Of a stretch of 64,000 nucleotides of DNA, positions 27,733 to 36,586 are shown one piece after another. The stretch covers positions 1 to 64,000 of the forward strand of contig CALVHG010000001.1 of the NCBI GenBank assembly GCA_944327285.1. Reading direction: 5' to 3'. This DNA is from an uncultured Desulfovibrio sp. GTDB lineage: Bacteria; Desulfobacterota; Desulfovibrionia; Desulfovibrionales; Desulfovibrionaceae. The number at the start of each line of letters is the position of its first letter. The first letter of the stretch is position 1. Under the pieces are notes generated by a model. It had not been told where the DNA came from. It saw nothing but the letters and a program-made list of their open reading frames with translations, and searched no databases. Made by a program: the position numbers and the translations under genes.

Positions 27733-30700
27733 TCACCTCACCCTCCTTTGTACCATAGGAGTCACAATAGCCCTCTCTTCAACCTCACTTTTTTCTTCCC
27801 CCAGGAGCGTCTTTGGCGTCCACTGCGAGATGTAGCTGGCATCCTCCTGCATTCGTTGCAATTCTCGGATGACGGCGCTGTTATTCTCGCGTGCCAGCGC
27901 CAGTTCCGCCTTCTGGGGGAATTCCTTGCCCAGGGCGTCCTGTACTGTTGCCAGTTCGGCCTTTTCCTGTCGGCATTTCTCCCTTAACTTTTCCATACTT
28001 TCGTCCAGTCCCTTGCCCAGAAAGTTGTCCATGCGCAGGAACAGACCGGACAGGCTAAGCTTGTCATCGAACATGTAGATCAAGTTGTCGGGCCTGAACT
28101 CCTGCTCTCCAGGGCCGCTAACGACAATACGGAACCCATCCTTGCCGCCACAGGGCTGCGTATAGCGCACAATGTGCATGGCAAAGCCCCGGTAGGAACC
28201 GAACAGGGCCTTTGCGCCGACATTGCGCGTAACTTCCTTGATGCAGCCCAGCAGCAGGTCTTTCATCTTGTCGCCGTCCTTGTCGGTCAGCAGCCCTTCA
28301 TCCGTGCGCAGCTCGATCTGGATTTTCTCTTTGCCTTTTTCCCGGACAATATGCGTATTGGCGTCGCGGCAACGCAGATTTGCGGCATGGTCGGCTTCTG
28401 CCGCAGCAAGACGCGCATCCGTGCCTTCGAGCCATTTTAGGCGGTCACGCAGGCGATGCTGGCCACGCTGATGCTGGGAATACAGCGCTTCCAGCTTGCG
28501 CAGATCGGCGGCAAGCTGTACCTGCATGAGTATGAGCGGATTGCCGGATGCGGCAGCCTTCATTTCCGCCGCGTTGGCGGCCTCGCTCTGGACATCGTCA
28601 ATCACGCGCTGCAACAAGTCCCCCTTGCGGAACTGCTCAATGGCAGCCGCCTTGTACTCGATGGTCTGCCACATCCGGGCGTCATAGGTCTGCTTTGTGG
28701 CATAGTTGTAAATGCCCACCGAGAAATTGTCGGGATCGCGCTCATAGAACAGATTGCCCTGCCGGATGATGCGCCCGTTCCTCTGCTCCAGGTCGGAAGG
28801 ACGCCACGGCGCATCCAGATGATGCGCGGCCACCAGACGTTTCTGGACGTTCATGCCCGCCCCCATTTTGCTGGTGGAACCAAGCAGAATGCGGACGTGT
28901 CCGGCGTTCATGTCGGAAAAGAGCTTTGCCTTGCGGACATCAGTATTGGCCTCATGGATGAAGGCAATCTCTTCTGCCGGAATCCCCCGCGCAACGAGTT
29001 TGTTCCGTATATCGTCATACACGGAAAAGCGGGATGACAGCGCAATAACGGCATCCATATCAGAAGCAACGGTCGCGTCCTCGCCGCTCTCATCTCCCTC
29101 TTCAAGGCTGTCCGTGCCGCGAGCCGCCAGTTCCTGCCGTTCCGGGATCAGCGTCCCGTCCACGTCCAGCAGCGTTTCAAATTCCGTATCCCGCTGAGGG
29201 CTGGCATCAGTAGAGAGTACCTTGCCACCTTTGGGGGTGGACAGATCGCAGAAAACAAGCTGCGTTCCTCTGTCGGCTGCCGTGTCCTGCCAGATGCTAT
29301 GAATGCGCTCGACAGCAGCATTGATCTTGGAGCCTGCAAAATCCTCGGCTTCCGGGAGAATCAGGCGAAAATCCAGACCTGCCTTGCGGGCGTCATTGGT
29401 AATCTTGAGCGGATTGTCTTGACGCGGGTCTGGCGGCAGATTCTCCATGCGGTGAATGATGCTGTTCATGTATTCGGCCTGATTCGGAGAGCGCTCAGCC
29501 ACGTCATTATACGGCTTGCCGCCGGTAACAGGGGGCGTCAGAGGACGCAGCCCGGCCTGCTTTGCCTGTTCGTCAAGATCATTCTTGGTGACAACATCGG
29601 CAAATGTCCGGTACATAGAGAGCAGTTCCGGGATATTCTGGAACTTTGCGAACCGGCTTTTCAGCTTGTAATTTACCCCGGTAGCATCAAGTTCCCAGCC
29701 GTTGGTAATCTGGCCGAACGTGGATGCCCAGGCATCAAAATGCTCGATGCCCTTGGCCTGCAATTCCTCATACTGCATGTAGCGCTGGAGCGTGTAGACT
29801 TCGGCTATCGTGTTCGATATGGGCGTACCGGTCAGGAAGTAGACGCCGCGCCCTTCATTCTTGCGTTGCAGATAGCGGCACTTGATGAACAGATCGAGAG
29901 CCTTGGCAGAACCGGTGATATTACCCAGACCGGAAACATTCATGGTCGTTTGGTAGGCAAGATTCTTGAATTCGTGGCTTTCATCCACAAAGAGCGCGTC
30001 AACGCCCAGATCGGCAAAATCAACGGACGTATCTTTCCTGCCCGTCCCGGCCAGAAGAAGCTTATAGCGAGCCTCCATCTTTTCCCGCTGTTTCTCAAGC
30101 TGCTTGATCGTCGCCCGTCCACCTTCGGCTTCTTTGACGGCCCCGATGGCGTCCACGACAGCGTCAATCTGCTCCTTCAGAATTTCCTGCTGAATGTCAC
30201 GGGGCATGTCGATCTTGCGGAAGGAACTGTGCGCGACTACAACGGCATCCCAGTCTCCCGTCGCAATGCGGGAAAACAAGCGTTCCCGATTCTGCTTGGT
30301 GAAGTCCGTCTTGTCTGCCACAAGGATATGCGCATCGGGATAGAGCTTATAAAACTCATCCCGCCACTGATGCAGCAGATGGTTGGGGACGACTACCATC
30401 GGCTTGGAGACAAAGCCCATGCGCTTGGATTCCATGATGGTGGCAATGCAAGCCATTGTCTTGCCCGCGCCGACAACATGATCGTAGAGGGCGGTTCCTT
30501 CCTGAATGGCCCTCCAGACAACGTCTTTTTGATGCGGACGGAGCTTCACTTCTGAGGATGCTCCGACCAGCTCAAGATGAGAGCCGTCATAGCGGGGCGG
30601 CACATGCGTATTGAACCGATCATTATACAATCTGGCCAGACGCACTCTCCGGTCGTCATCCGTCCAGATCCAGTCCACAAAGGCCTGCCGGATTTCATCG

Positions 30701-33700
30701 GCCTTTTGTATGGCAGCCGCCGTCAGCTCCTGATCCAGCTCCATAATCGGCCTGCCTTGTTCATCCCTTTGGCCGGTGTCCTTCTCCACCTTGATGGGCT
30801 TGTTCATGAGCAGGGCTTCGATAATCCTGTTTGCCGGATATTCGGGAATGCCCCAGACGCTGGTATTCAAGGCCCCGTCGGTAATGCCCACATGCGCATT
30901 CCACCTGCCGAGCGTCGGCAGATATTCCACGCGCTGAAAACCGTGCCCGCCATGCAGATGCTCAATGAATGCGTGCACCACGTCAGGCGGCAGCCAAGTT
31001 GAACCAAGTTTTACCCCGATATCCACGGCTTCGATGTCGGGGGGCTGCGCAGCTGTCAGGGCTTCCACATTGCTTAAAAAACGGCTGTCCGTTCTGGCGG
31101 CTTCCTGTGCCAGTCGCAACTTTTCCCGGACATTGCCGGTCAGATATTTGTCGCGTATCTCCCAGAGTTCCGTCCCAGGATTGAGAAAAATCAGCCCCTG
31201 CCCCTGCAACTCCTGCCGCACAGTGTCGGCAGGCTTCCCAAGGAGCTGTTCCATACGGGCAAAGTCCACCTTACCGCTTTCCCTCAAGGCAATCAGCAGC
31301 GCATCCTTGGGACTGTCTGCAGTCTGTACGGTTTCCGCCGGTTTAAGAACGCGCTGCCGGAAGATGGCCGCCTTTCGTGCGGAAGCAGGTCTGGCGGCCC
31401 TGCCGGTCTTGCGGGCCATATCCGGGGAAATGCCCTTGTCATACTCCATTTCCAGAGATTCCAGCAGGGCATGTTCCGGGTCTTCCCGGATGAGGCTTCT
31501 ATTGGTCTGGGAATTGAGATGCCCGTATTTTCTGACAAAGGTGTCATACTGCGTATTGAGCCTCTGTCGCAGCGAGGCCATCCGTCCTTCATCGCCGCTT
31601 CCCTTTTCCTCATTGAGCAGCTCGCGCACGCTGTCCCTGATTTGAATCATGGAAATCAGACGTTGCCGGGCAGCCTCGCTCTTTGTGGAAACAGGTTCAT
31701 AGCCACCGTCGCCAAAGTTGCCGGAGGTCTTGAAAACGATTTTTCTGCTTCGGGGTTCGAGGCAGAATGCCCCCATTTTCAACGCCTGAAAGTAGGCGGA
31801 GTCAATAAACTCCTGGTTTAGCGTCTGTGAGGCGGGTACTTTTTCCTGCGGTTGCTCTCGCGGCCTAAACTGTGCCGCAGGCAGGATCGCAAGGCGAGCC
31901 CCAATCTCCTGTCCCAAATCCGTAGCGGGACTGTCTTCGACGCAGTTCAGCGCATCGGCAAACATTCCCCCGGAGTAGACCATTCTCCCGATGATCTGCT
32001 CCGGGTGTGCGGCAAAGAAGCTGTTGATGACAGCAGGCCGCCTGATACCCTGCTTGAGGTCGTCAACCTCAATTCCTGACGTGGTAATCCAGTCCCGACT
32101 ACGCTTGTTTTCGCCGTTGTGCTTCTGGAAAAAGACAATATCCGTCGTAACGTCCGTCAGGGCATTCTGACGGAATGCCGTCTCCGGCAGGCGCACAGCC
32201 CCCAGAAAATCAGCCTGATCGGCAATATACTCACGAGCGGAGGAGTCCGCCGCATCCATGAAATAGCGGCTGACGACAAATGCCGCTATGCCGCCCTCAC
32301 GGAGCAGCCGCATGGATTTGGCAAGGAAGTAATTATGAATGGAAAACTTTTTCAGTTCCGGGAAGTCCGGATCATACAGGGACTGTTGACCAAAGGGCGG
32401 ATTCCCTATGATGAGATCAAAGCCTGCGGCCCGTATGCTGGTATTCTGAAAGGCATTATTGAGATGGTGCGCTTGCGGATACAAATATTTTGCGATAGCC
32501 GCCGTTGTGGGATCAAGCTCTACAGCCAGAAAACGAGCATTGAACTCTTCCGGGCAAAGGCCGATAAAGTTACCGATACCCGCCGACGGCTCAAGGACAT
32601 TCAGCTTTTTCCCGGAACCGACGCCCAGCCGGGAAAGTCCCTGATACATGGCCCGGATGACGGCTTCCGAAGTATAATGCGCATCCTGGGTGGAACGGCG
32701 GGCGGCAGCATAATCACCCGGAGAAAGAATCCCTTGCAGTTCCCGATATTCTGCCGCCCACTGCTCATTCTTCGCATCAAAGACCTGCGGCAGGCCACCC
32801 CAGCCGACAAAGCGCACCAGCGTCTTCTTCTCTTCCGGGGTGGCCAGTTTTACGCCGTCAGCCTGTAGCTGTTGCAACAGACGAATGGCGGCCACATTGT
32901 CCGCGTATTTGCTTTTTGCGCCGCCAACGCCAAGCCGGTCTTCCGGCGTTATGCGGTAGTTGACAGGTTCAGTTCCACCCCGCAGCTCTCCAGAATTTCC
33001 CAATCCGACATCCCCCGCAGGCTCGCCTGCCGGGCTGTCTCGCTGCACAGCACTCTGTGCTCCCTGTTCCTCTGCTGATCCAGCCGCACGATCAAGGCCA
33101 GCTCTCCTTTCGCTTCCAGCTCCTTCAGTGCGTCCGGGCAGTTCAGCGCCCAGCGATCCAGAATTAAATAGGCTGAATTGCTGAATCCCCACATCTTGAT
33201 TTCGCTGATTGTTTCCGGCTTGAGTACGGTTCTTGCGATGTCCAGAGGGTTTGTCGACTTGTCCAGCATATTGTCGCTCCAAAGAAGGGGAATGTTGTTG
33301 TCTGAATGCTACAACTTCCTGAATTGTCAGGAAATTGTGGTTATTTTGCAGGAACAGTTCTTCCGGTGTGCTGCCGTCTCCGTCAACGGTCTGCATGAAT
33401 TCGGGATTACGACTATACATCCGTACCCCGTTTCCCATTTCGTATACCGTCTCTCCGCGTCCGTTGAGGCCAAGAGGCGTCATCGTTTTCGGAGAATCGC
33501 CGAGCAGCTCGAACCAGCCTCTGAAAGGTTTGGCCTGCCTGTCTTCCAGAATATTCTGTCTTTCTGATGCGGGAAGAGTGGTTACAGACCGTTGTTCATC
33601 TCGCGGAGAAGACATCGACTGAGCTTCTTCCCGCATGTCATCCTGAATATTTTCTTTTCGTATCTGCTCAATATGATGCACCATCGCATCGAACAGAGAC

Positions 33701-33741
33701 ATCTGGCGGGGATCATGGAGCTGCTTGCGTTGTCTGGCCAT
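27733..33741 (-). CDS. Giant N6-methyltransferase/SNF2 helicase protein
   Basis: A protein of 2,002 residues of the kind carried by conjugative elements and related in plan to DarB-like antirestriction proteins. An N6-adenine methyltransferase part has motif I VLEPSAGIGNFIG near residue 380 and motif IV LIIGNPPFGQQS near 449. A helicase part has DHVVGAGKTMACIATI near 1090, ALFVDESHEFKNL near 1255, GVYFLTGTPISNT, and ILLGSTSKMGAGMNVQ with QRNGRIIRQGN near 1630-1660. The last 300 residues are coiled coil. A segment near residues 155-270 is an Arg/Gly/Ser/Ala-rich linker that coincides with a plausible gene in another frame. It probably modifies or remodels incoming element DNA to evade restriction. 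Confidence 0.8.
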   Translation of the reverse strand: MARQRKQLHDPRQMSLFDAMVHHIEQIRKENIQDDMREEAQSMSSPRDEQRSVTTLPASERQNILEDRQAKPFRGWFELLGDSPKTMTPLGLNGRGETVYEMGNGVRMYSRNPEFMQTVDGDGSTPEELFLQNNHNFLTIQEVVAFRQQHSPSLERQYAGQVDKPSGHRKNRTQAGNNQRNQDVGIQQFSLFNSGSLGAELPGRTEGAGSERRAGLDRAAGSAEEQGAQSAVQRDSPAGEPAGDVGLGNSGELRGGTEPVNYRITPEDRLGVGGAKSKYADNVAAIRLLQQLQADGVKLATPEEKKTLVRFVGWGGLPQVFDAKNEQWAAEYRELQGILSPGDYAAARRSTQDAHYTSEAVIRAMYQGLSRLGVGSGKKLNVLEPSAGIGNFIGLCPEEFNARFLAVELDPTTAAIAKYLYPQAHHLNNAFQNTSIRAAGFDLIIGNPPFGQQSLYDPDFPELKKFSIHNYFLAKSMRLLREGGIAAFVVSRYFMDAADSSAREYIADQADFLGAVRLPETAFRQNALTDVTTDIVFFQKHNGENKRSRDWITTSGIEVDDLKQGIRRPAVINSFFAAHPEQIIGRMVYSGGMFADALNCVEDSPATDLGQEIGARLAILPAAQFRPREQPQEKVPASQTLNQEFIDSAYFQALKMGAFCLEPRSRKIVFKTSGNFGDGGYEPVSTKSEAARQRLISMIQIRDSVRELLNEEKGSGDEGRMASLRQRLNTQYDTFVRKYGHLNSQTNRSLIREDPEHALLESLEMEYDKGISPDMARKTGRAARPASARKAAIFRQRVLKPAETVQTADSPKDALLIALRESGKVDFARMEQLLGKPADTVRQELQGQGLIFLNPGTELWEIRDKYLTGNVREKLRLAQEAARTDSRFLSNVEALTAAQPPDIEAVDIGVKLGSTWLPPDVVHAFIEHLHGGHGFQRVEYLPTLGRWNAHVGITDGALNTSVWGIPEYPANRIIEALLMNKPIKVEKDTGQRDEQGRPIMELDQELTAAAIQKADEIRQAFVDWIWTDDDRRVRLARLYNDRFNTHVPPRYDGSHLELVGASSEVKLRPHQKDVVWRAIQEGTALYDHVVGAGKTMACIATIMESKRMGFVSKPMVVVPNHLLHQWRDEFYKLYPDAHILVADKTDFTKQNRERLFSRIATGDWDAVVVAHSSFRKIDMPRDIQQEILKEQIDAVVDAIGAVKEAEGGRATIKQLEKQREKMEARYKLLLAGTGRKDTSVDFADLGVDALFVDESHEFKNLAYQTTMNVSGLGNITGSAKALDLFIKCRYLQRKNEGRGVYFLTGTPISNTIAEVYTLQRYMQYEELQAKGIEHFDAWASTFGQITNGWELDATGVNYKLKSRFAKFQNIPELLSMYRTFADVVTKNDLDEQAKQAGLRPLTPPVTGGKPYNDVAERSPNQAEYMNSIIHRMENLPPDPRQDNPLKITNDARKAGLDFRLILPEAEDFAGSKINAAVERIHSIWQDTAADRGTQLVFCDLSTPKGGKVLSTDASPQRDTEFETLLDVDGTLIPERQELAARGTDSLEEGDESGEDATVASDMDAVIALSSRFSVYDDIRNKLVARGIPAEEIAFIHEANTDVRKAKLFSDMNAGHVRILLGSTSKMGAGMNVQKRLVAAHHLDAPWRPSDLEQRNGRIIRQGNLFYERDPDNFSVGIYNYATKQTYDARMWQTIEYKAAAIEQFRKGDLLQRVIDDVQSEAANAAEMKAAASGNPLILMQVQLAADLRKLEALYSQHQRGQHRLRDRLKWLEGTDARLAAAEADHAANLRCRDANTHIVREKGKEKIQIELRTDEGLLTDKDGDKMKDLLLGCIKEVTRNVGAKALFGSYRGFAMHIVRYTQPCGGKDGFRIVVSGPGEQEFRPDNLIYMFDDKLSLSGLFLRMDNFLGKGLDESMEKLREKCRQEKAELATVQDALGKEFPQKAELALARENNSAVIRELQRMQEDASYISQWTPKTLLGEEKSEVEERAIVTPMVQRRVR
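32949..33269 (-). CDS. Overprinted small protein in an alternative frame of the helicase gene
   Basis: A protein of 106 residues in the +1 frame relative to the large gene. It begins MLDKSTNPLDIARTVLKPE and contains a well-structured helical pattern, GFSNSAYLILDRWALNCP, DALKELEAKGELALIVRL and GMSDWEILESCGVELNL. It looks much more like a folded protein than the low-complexity linker that the large frame encodes here. A Shine-Dalgarno TTTGGAG lies seven bases upstream of the ATG. It resembles short proteins I have seen in other conjugative elements, function unknown. Either two genes overlap or the large frame is fortuitously open through a gene between two separate proteins. Confidence 0.55.
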   Translation of the reverse strand: MLDKSTNPLDIARTVLKPETISEIKMWGFSNSAYLILDRWALNCPDALKELEAKGELALIVRLDQQRNREHRVLCSETARQASLRGMSDWEILESCGVELNLSTTA

Positions 33742-33797
33742 CGCTTTCGTCCCTCAAGGCGCAGGAAGCGAAAGCGCGTGACGCGGCCTGTCGATTC

Positions 33798-33971
33798 CTA
33801 TTCGCCGGAATTCTGTCTGGGCGCGACTGTCAGCTTTGCGGCATTTTCCACAACAATGCGCCCGCTTTCTTCATAAAAAACGACTTTATCCCCTTCCTGC
33901 ACCTCAAGTTTTTTCCTGATGGCCAGGGGCAGGGTTATCTGTCCGCGAGACGTTACCTTGGCAATTTCCAT
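33798..33971 (-). CDS. AbrB/MazE-like transcription regulator
   Basis: A swapped-hairpin DNA-binding protein of 57 residues. It reads MEIAKVTSRGQITLPLAIRK with the family hallmark VTSRGQITLP, then LEVQEGDKVVFYEESGRIVV, which is a full SpoVT/AbrB domain and little else. The start has AAGGT upstream. The gene is 56 bp ahead of the giant helicase gene and is probably its cotranscribed regulator. A long palindrome immediately upstream is the likely autoregulatory operator. A toxin partner is not visible next to it, so a lone regulator is more likely than an antitoxin. Confidence 0.8.
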   Translation of the reverse strand: MEIAKVTSRGQITLPLAIRKKLEVQEGDKVVFYEESGRIVVENAAKLTVAPRQNSGE

Positions 33972-33980
33972 TACCTTTTC

Positions 33981-34030
33981 TCCCTGAATCTTACTTAAAA
34001 GATTTTCATTGAAAGTAAGATTTACAGGGA
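33981..34030. promoter_or_regulatory. Palindromic operator upstream of the AbrB-like gene
   Basis: TCCCTGAATCTTACTT (33981-33996) and AAGTAAGATTTACAGGGA (34013-34030) form an almost perfect long inverted repeat, differing only by a two-base insertion. It lies 10-60 bp before the AbrB-like start codon and contains AT-rich promoter-like sequence between the arms. Such a site is suited to a dimeric or tetrameric regulator, most simply the AbrB-like protein itself. It also marks the end of the long transfer operon ending at 34057. Confidence 0.6.
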
Positions 34031-34056
34031 GAAAAGACAGGTGTCAACGGGAAGGC

Positions 34057-34818
34057 TCACATCAGGGCTTCATGCAACAGACCATGCGTAATCATCTCAA
34101 CGATACGCTCCCCGGCTTCCGCATCCCCGGAACGTGCCCTGTCGGCAAGTTCCAGAGCATGGCGAAGCTGCGCTGCCGTAAAATCGCAGGCAGGGAAACG
34201 GATTCCTTGCAGCACATAGGTAGGCGTCGAAGTGATGCGGGAACGTGCGGCAAACATATCCGCGCTTACCAGCGTGGACGCCGTGCGCAGGGCGTCTCCA
34301 AAGGGAGCGGGGGCAATGGCCGCTTCCAAAAGCGCCGCTTGAAGGATGCCTTCATAAGGGGCGGGAATTCCCAGTTCCGTCTTAGGAACAACAGCATCCC
34401 AGAACCGATGCGCGGCATTAACTGAAAAGCTGTGCAATGCCTCATAGCAGAGCGCCTTTTTCAGAGATTCTCCATAAGCCCCTGTGGGCGCATGGCGCAC
34501 CACAATGCACATATTGAGATCTTCGCGCTGTGCCTTGATGACCTCCTGAATACCGCAGTAGGAGCATTCAAGATCTGCCCAGTATTCGACGACTTCCCCC
34601 AGAACGTCGTCCACGGGCCTGCCGTCAAGACAGCGTCTGCCGGAAAGATCGGACAAGTCCGGAGGCGGCAGGGCCAGATCCTTTGCAAGCTCCGTTCGTA
34701 CTCCGGCCTCCACGGCAACACGATCCGACATTGGCGTTCCGGCCCCAACTGACGACACTGGCAACACAAAAGAACAGGCAATCGTCAGTATGGACAACAC
34801 ATTACAAAGCGGATGCAT
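34057..34818 (-). CDS. Secreted thioredoxin-fold (Dsb-like) protein
   Basis: A periplasmic protein of 253 residues with a thioredoxin fold. The first 25 residues form a signal peptide (MHPLCNVLSILTIACSFVLP). The redox motif CSYC lies at about residue 88 in WADLECSYCGIQEVI, and STPTYVLQGIRFP near residue 200 supplies the cis-Pro loop typical of DsbA/DsbC proteins. It overlaps the DotL gene by 17 bp, so it is the last gene of the transfer operon, behind AGGAGG. It probably forms or repairs disulfides in secreted Cys-rich transfer proteins such as the one at 38397. Reductase or oxidase cannot be told apart here. Confidence 0.75.
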   Translation of the reverse strand: MHPLCNVLSILTIACSFVLPVSSVGAGTPMSDRVAVEAGVRTELAKDLALPPPDLSDLSGRRCLDGRPVDDVLGEVVEYWADLECSYCGIQEVIKAQREDLNMCIVVRHAPTGAYGESLKKALCYEALHSFSVNAAHRFWDAVVPKTELGIPAPYEGILQAALLEAAIAPAPFGDALRTASTLVSADMFAARSRITSTPTYVLQGIRFPACDFTAAQLRHALELADRARSGDAEAGERIVEMITHGLLHEALM

Positions 34819-36577
34819 GACTGGCCTCCTGAGATATTTGAAGAAGCTGGGGGATACGCAGCTGCGCGTTTTTCAGGGGAGGATTGGCAAAGAACATATC
34901 CCCGCGAACAATCTGTCCGTTGAAGATGAAATGTGCCTCGCCTTCGATCTGCTCCTGCAAATCCCGCAGGACGACGCGGTCTTCCATCTCCACCGTTGTG
35001 GCGTTGGCATCCCGGTATTCAGGACTGATTTTTTCATCAATGCTGTAGCCGGTGGTGCGGAGAACAGTGCTTTGTCCGGCTTGTCCGCGCAGCAATTCCC
35101 AGGTTTTTTCGGCATCCTGCATCTTCATGAAGATTTTGACGCAGGTATTGGCAACCATCTGCTGCGCCCCCTTCTGGTCAGCTTCAAGGATGCCCGCATA
35201 ATCCTGACTGGCCACAATGGCGGCGATGCCCAGCCCGCGTCCCTGAGTGAGGACAACTTCAAATCCGGGAGTGACAATGGCCGCATACTCGTCCACGATG
35301 CAGAGGTAAGGCCCTATGCCTATGGTATCTGTGGGCAGAGACTCCAGCACATCGGCGGCATTACCTTCGATACGCGCCCCAAGACCCACGGAACAGGCAT
35401 TGCGAATGGCGGAAAGACTGATTTTTCCGAGGCTCTCAAGTTCGGCGGGAGCCTTTTCCAGAGAAGGCAGGAGAACAACCAGAATACGGCGCTGCATAAT
35501 GGCATCAGCAAAGTCCACTTCTCCATCTTCCACGCCATAGATATGGGAATAGGTATCCGTCAGACTGGCCAGCGTCTTGCCGAAATATGACTGGGCGTAG
35601 CCGAACTGCTCCGCAAAGGACGGCGGCTGATCCTTCAGCTCCCGTCCGGCAATCCAGCTGGTGCTTCCCAGGGCTGTCTGAATGGAAGCGCGGGATTCCT
35701 CGTCCAGCTCCGGGCGCATGGCCAGCTCTACGCACTTTTCCAGCGTCAGCGTCTCACGGAGGACTCTGGTGGAGAGCTTGATCAAGCCCTTGTCGCGCAA
35801 ATCCACCAGCGCATACATGATGCCGGTGATCAGAGTCTGCGCCTTGTCGGCAAAGATGCTGTTTGCTCCATCCGAAACCGACATCAGGGAGACAAGAAGC
35901 TGGGTCAGGCCCTCGGCACTGCCGAATGTGAAGGGATTGTTCGTGTTTGACAGCCGTTCCGGCGTCTTGTCCCGTGTTTTGCCGCTGGTGCTGTAGTTGA
36001 GAACCCGGAAATCATCGTCACGTCCCAGAAAACGCGCCATCTGCCAGAGTTGCACAGGGAGTTTGGCGCTCGATTTGGGATCGATGTAAAAAAGGCCGCT
36101 TCCTGTGGCCAGCGCATTGTAGGAAAGCGAGACAAGCGTTTCCGTCTTGCCGGAACCGGTTGTGCCGAACAACAGGCAGTGCGTGAGAATATCCTTGGCT
36201 TTCAGCCAGAGTTCCTGCCCGTCCTGCGTGCGATTGCCCAGAAAGAAGATTCCTTCCGGCGCAGCGTATCCGCGCCGTCCGGGCAAGGGATCGCCCCAGT
36301 CCTTTCCCCTTTGTCCCAGCGGCATACGAAAGGGCAGATGCTCTCTGGGGATGGAGCAGCACCGGGCGGCAAAGAAAGCCATGCCCACACAGAAGAGCGG
36401 GATGGCATAGCCGGGAAAGAGGACAAGACACAACCCGGCCGCACAAATACCGCCGGTCTGAACCTGTCTCAGCTTGAGCATATCGTTCAGACGCTGCAAG
36501 GGAGAACGCACATCCCGAAGGAGCTGTTTGCGCTCCTGGGTTTCATGATCTTCAAGACCGCGTATTTTTCTGGTCAT
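34802..36577 (-). CDS. dotL: Type IVB coupling ATPase DotL/IcmO (TrbC-like)
   Basis: The type IV coupling protein, 591 residues, that brings relaxase-DNA to the transfer channel. Two hydrophobic segments near residues 40-75 anchor it in the inner membrane. Walker A is LLFGTTGSGKTETL near 150, and Walker B is PYLCIVDEYAAIV near 425, followed by VASQDYAGILEADQKGAQQM typical of the FtsK/VirD4-like DotL group. It is followed by the Dsb-like gene and preceded by DotM, its usual partner. The missing long C-terminal tail of Legionella DotL (adaptor binding) fits a DNA-only conjugation system such as IncI TrbC. Confidence 0.85.
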   Translation of the reverse strand: MTRKIRGLEDHETQERKQLLRDVRSPLQRLNDMLKLRQVQTGGICAAGLCLVLFPGYAIPLFCVGMAFFAARCCSIPREHLPFRMPLGQRGKDWGDPLPGRRGYAAPEGIFFLGNRTQDGQELWLKAKDILTHCLLFGTTGSGKTETLVSLSYNALATGSGLFYIDPKSSAKLPVQLWQMARFLGRDDDFRVLNYSTSGKTRDKTPERLSNTNNPFTFGSAEGLTQLLVSLMSVSDGANSIFADKAQTLITGIMYALVDLRDKGLIKLSTRVLRETLTLEKCVELAMRPELDEESRASIQTALGSTSWIAGRELKDQPPSFAEQFGYAQSYFGKTLASLTDTYSHIYGVEDGEVDFADAIMQRRILVVLLPSLEKAPAELESLGKISLSAIRNACSVGLGARIEGNAADVLESLPTDTIGIGPYLCIVDEYAAIVTPGFEVVLTQGRGLGIAAIVASQDYAGILEADQKGAQQMVANTCVKIFMKMQDAEKTWELLRGQAGQSTVLRTTGYSIDEKISPEYRDANATTVEMEDRVVLRDLQEQIEGEAHFIFNGQIVRGDMFFANPPLKNAQLRIPQLLQISQEASHASAL

Positions 36578-36586
36578 AGAACCACC

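Noticed and set aside
29299..30555. A 418-codon open frame opposite the giant helicase gene
   Set aside because: It lies antisense to conserved helicase motifs, has no family features and no separate Shine-Dalgarno; GC-rich genes commonly leave long open frames on the other strand.
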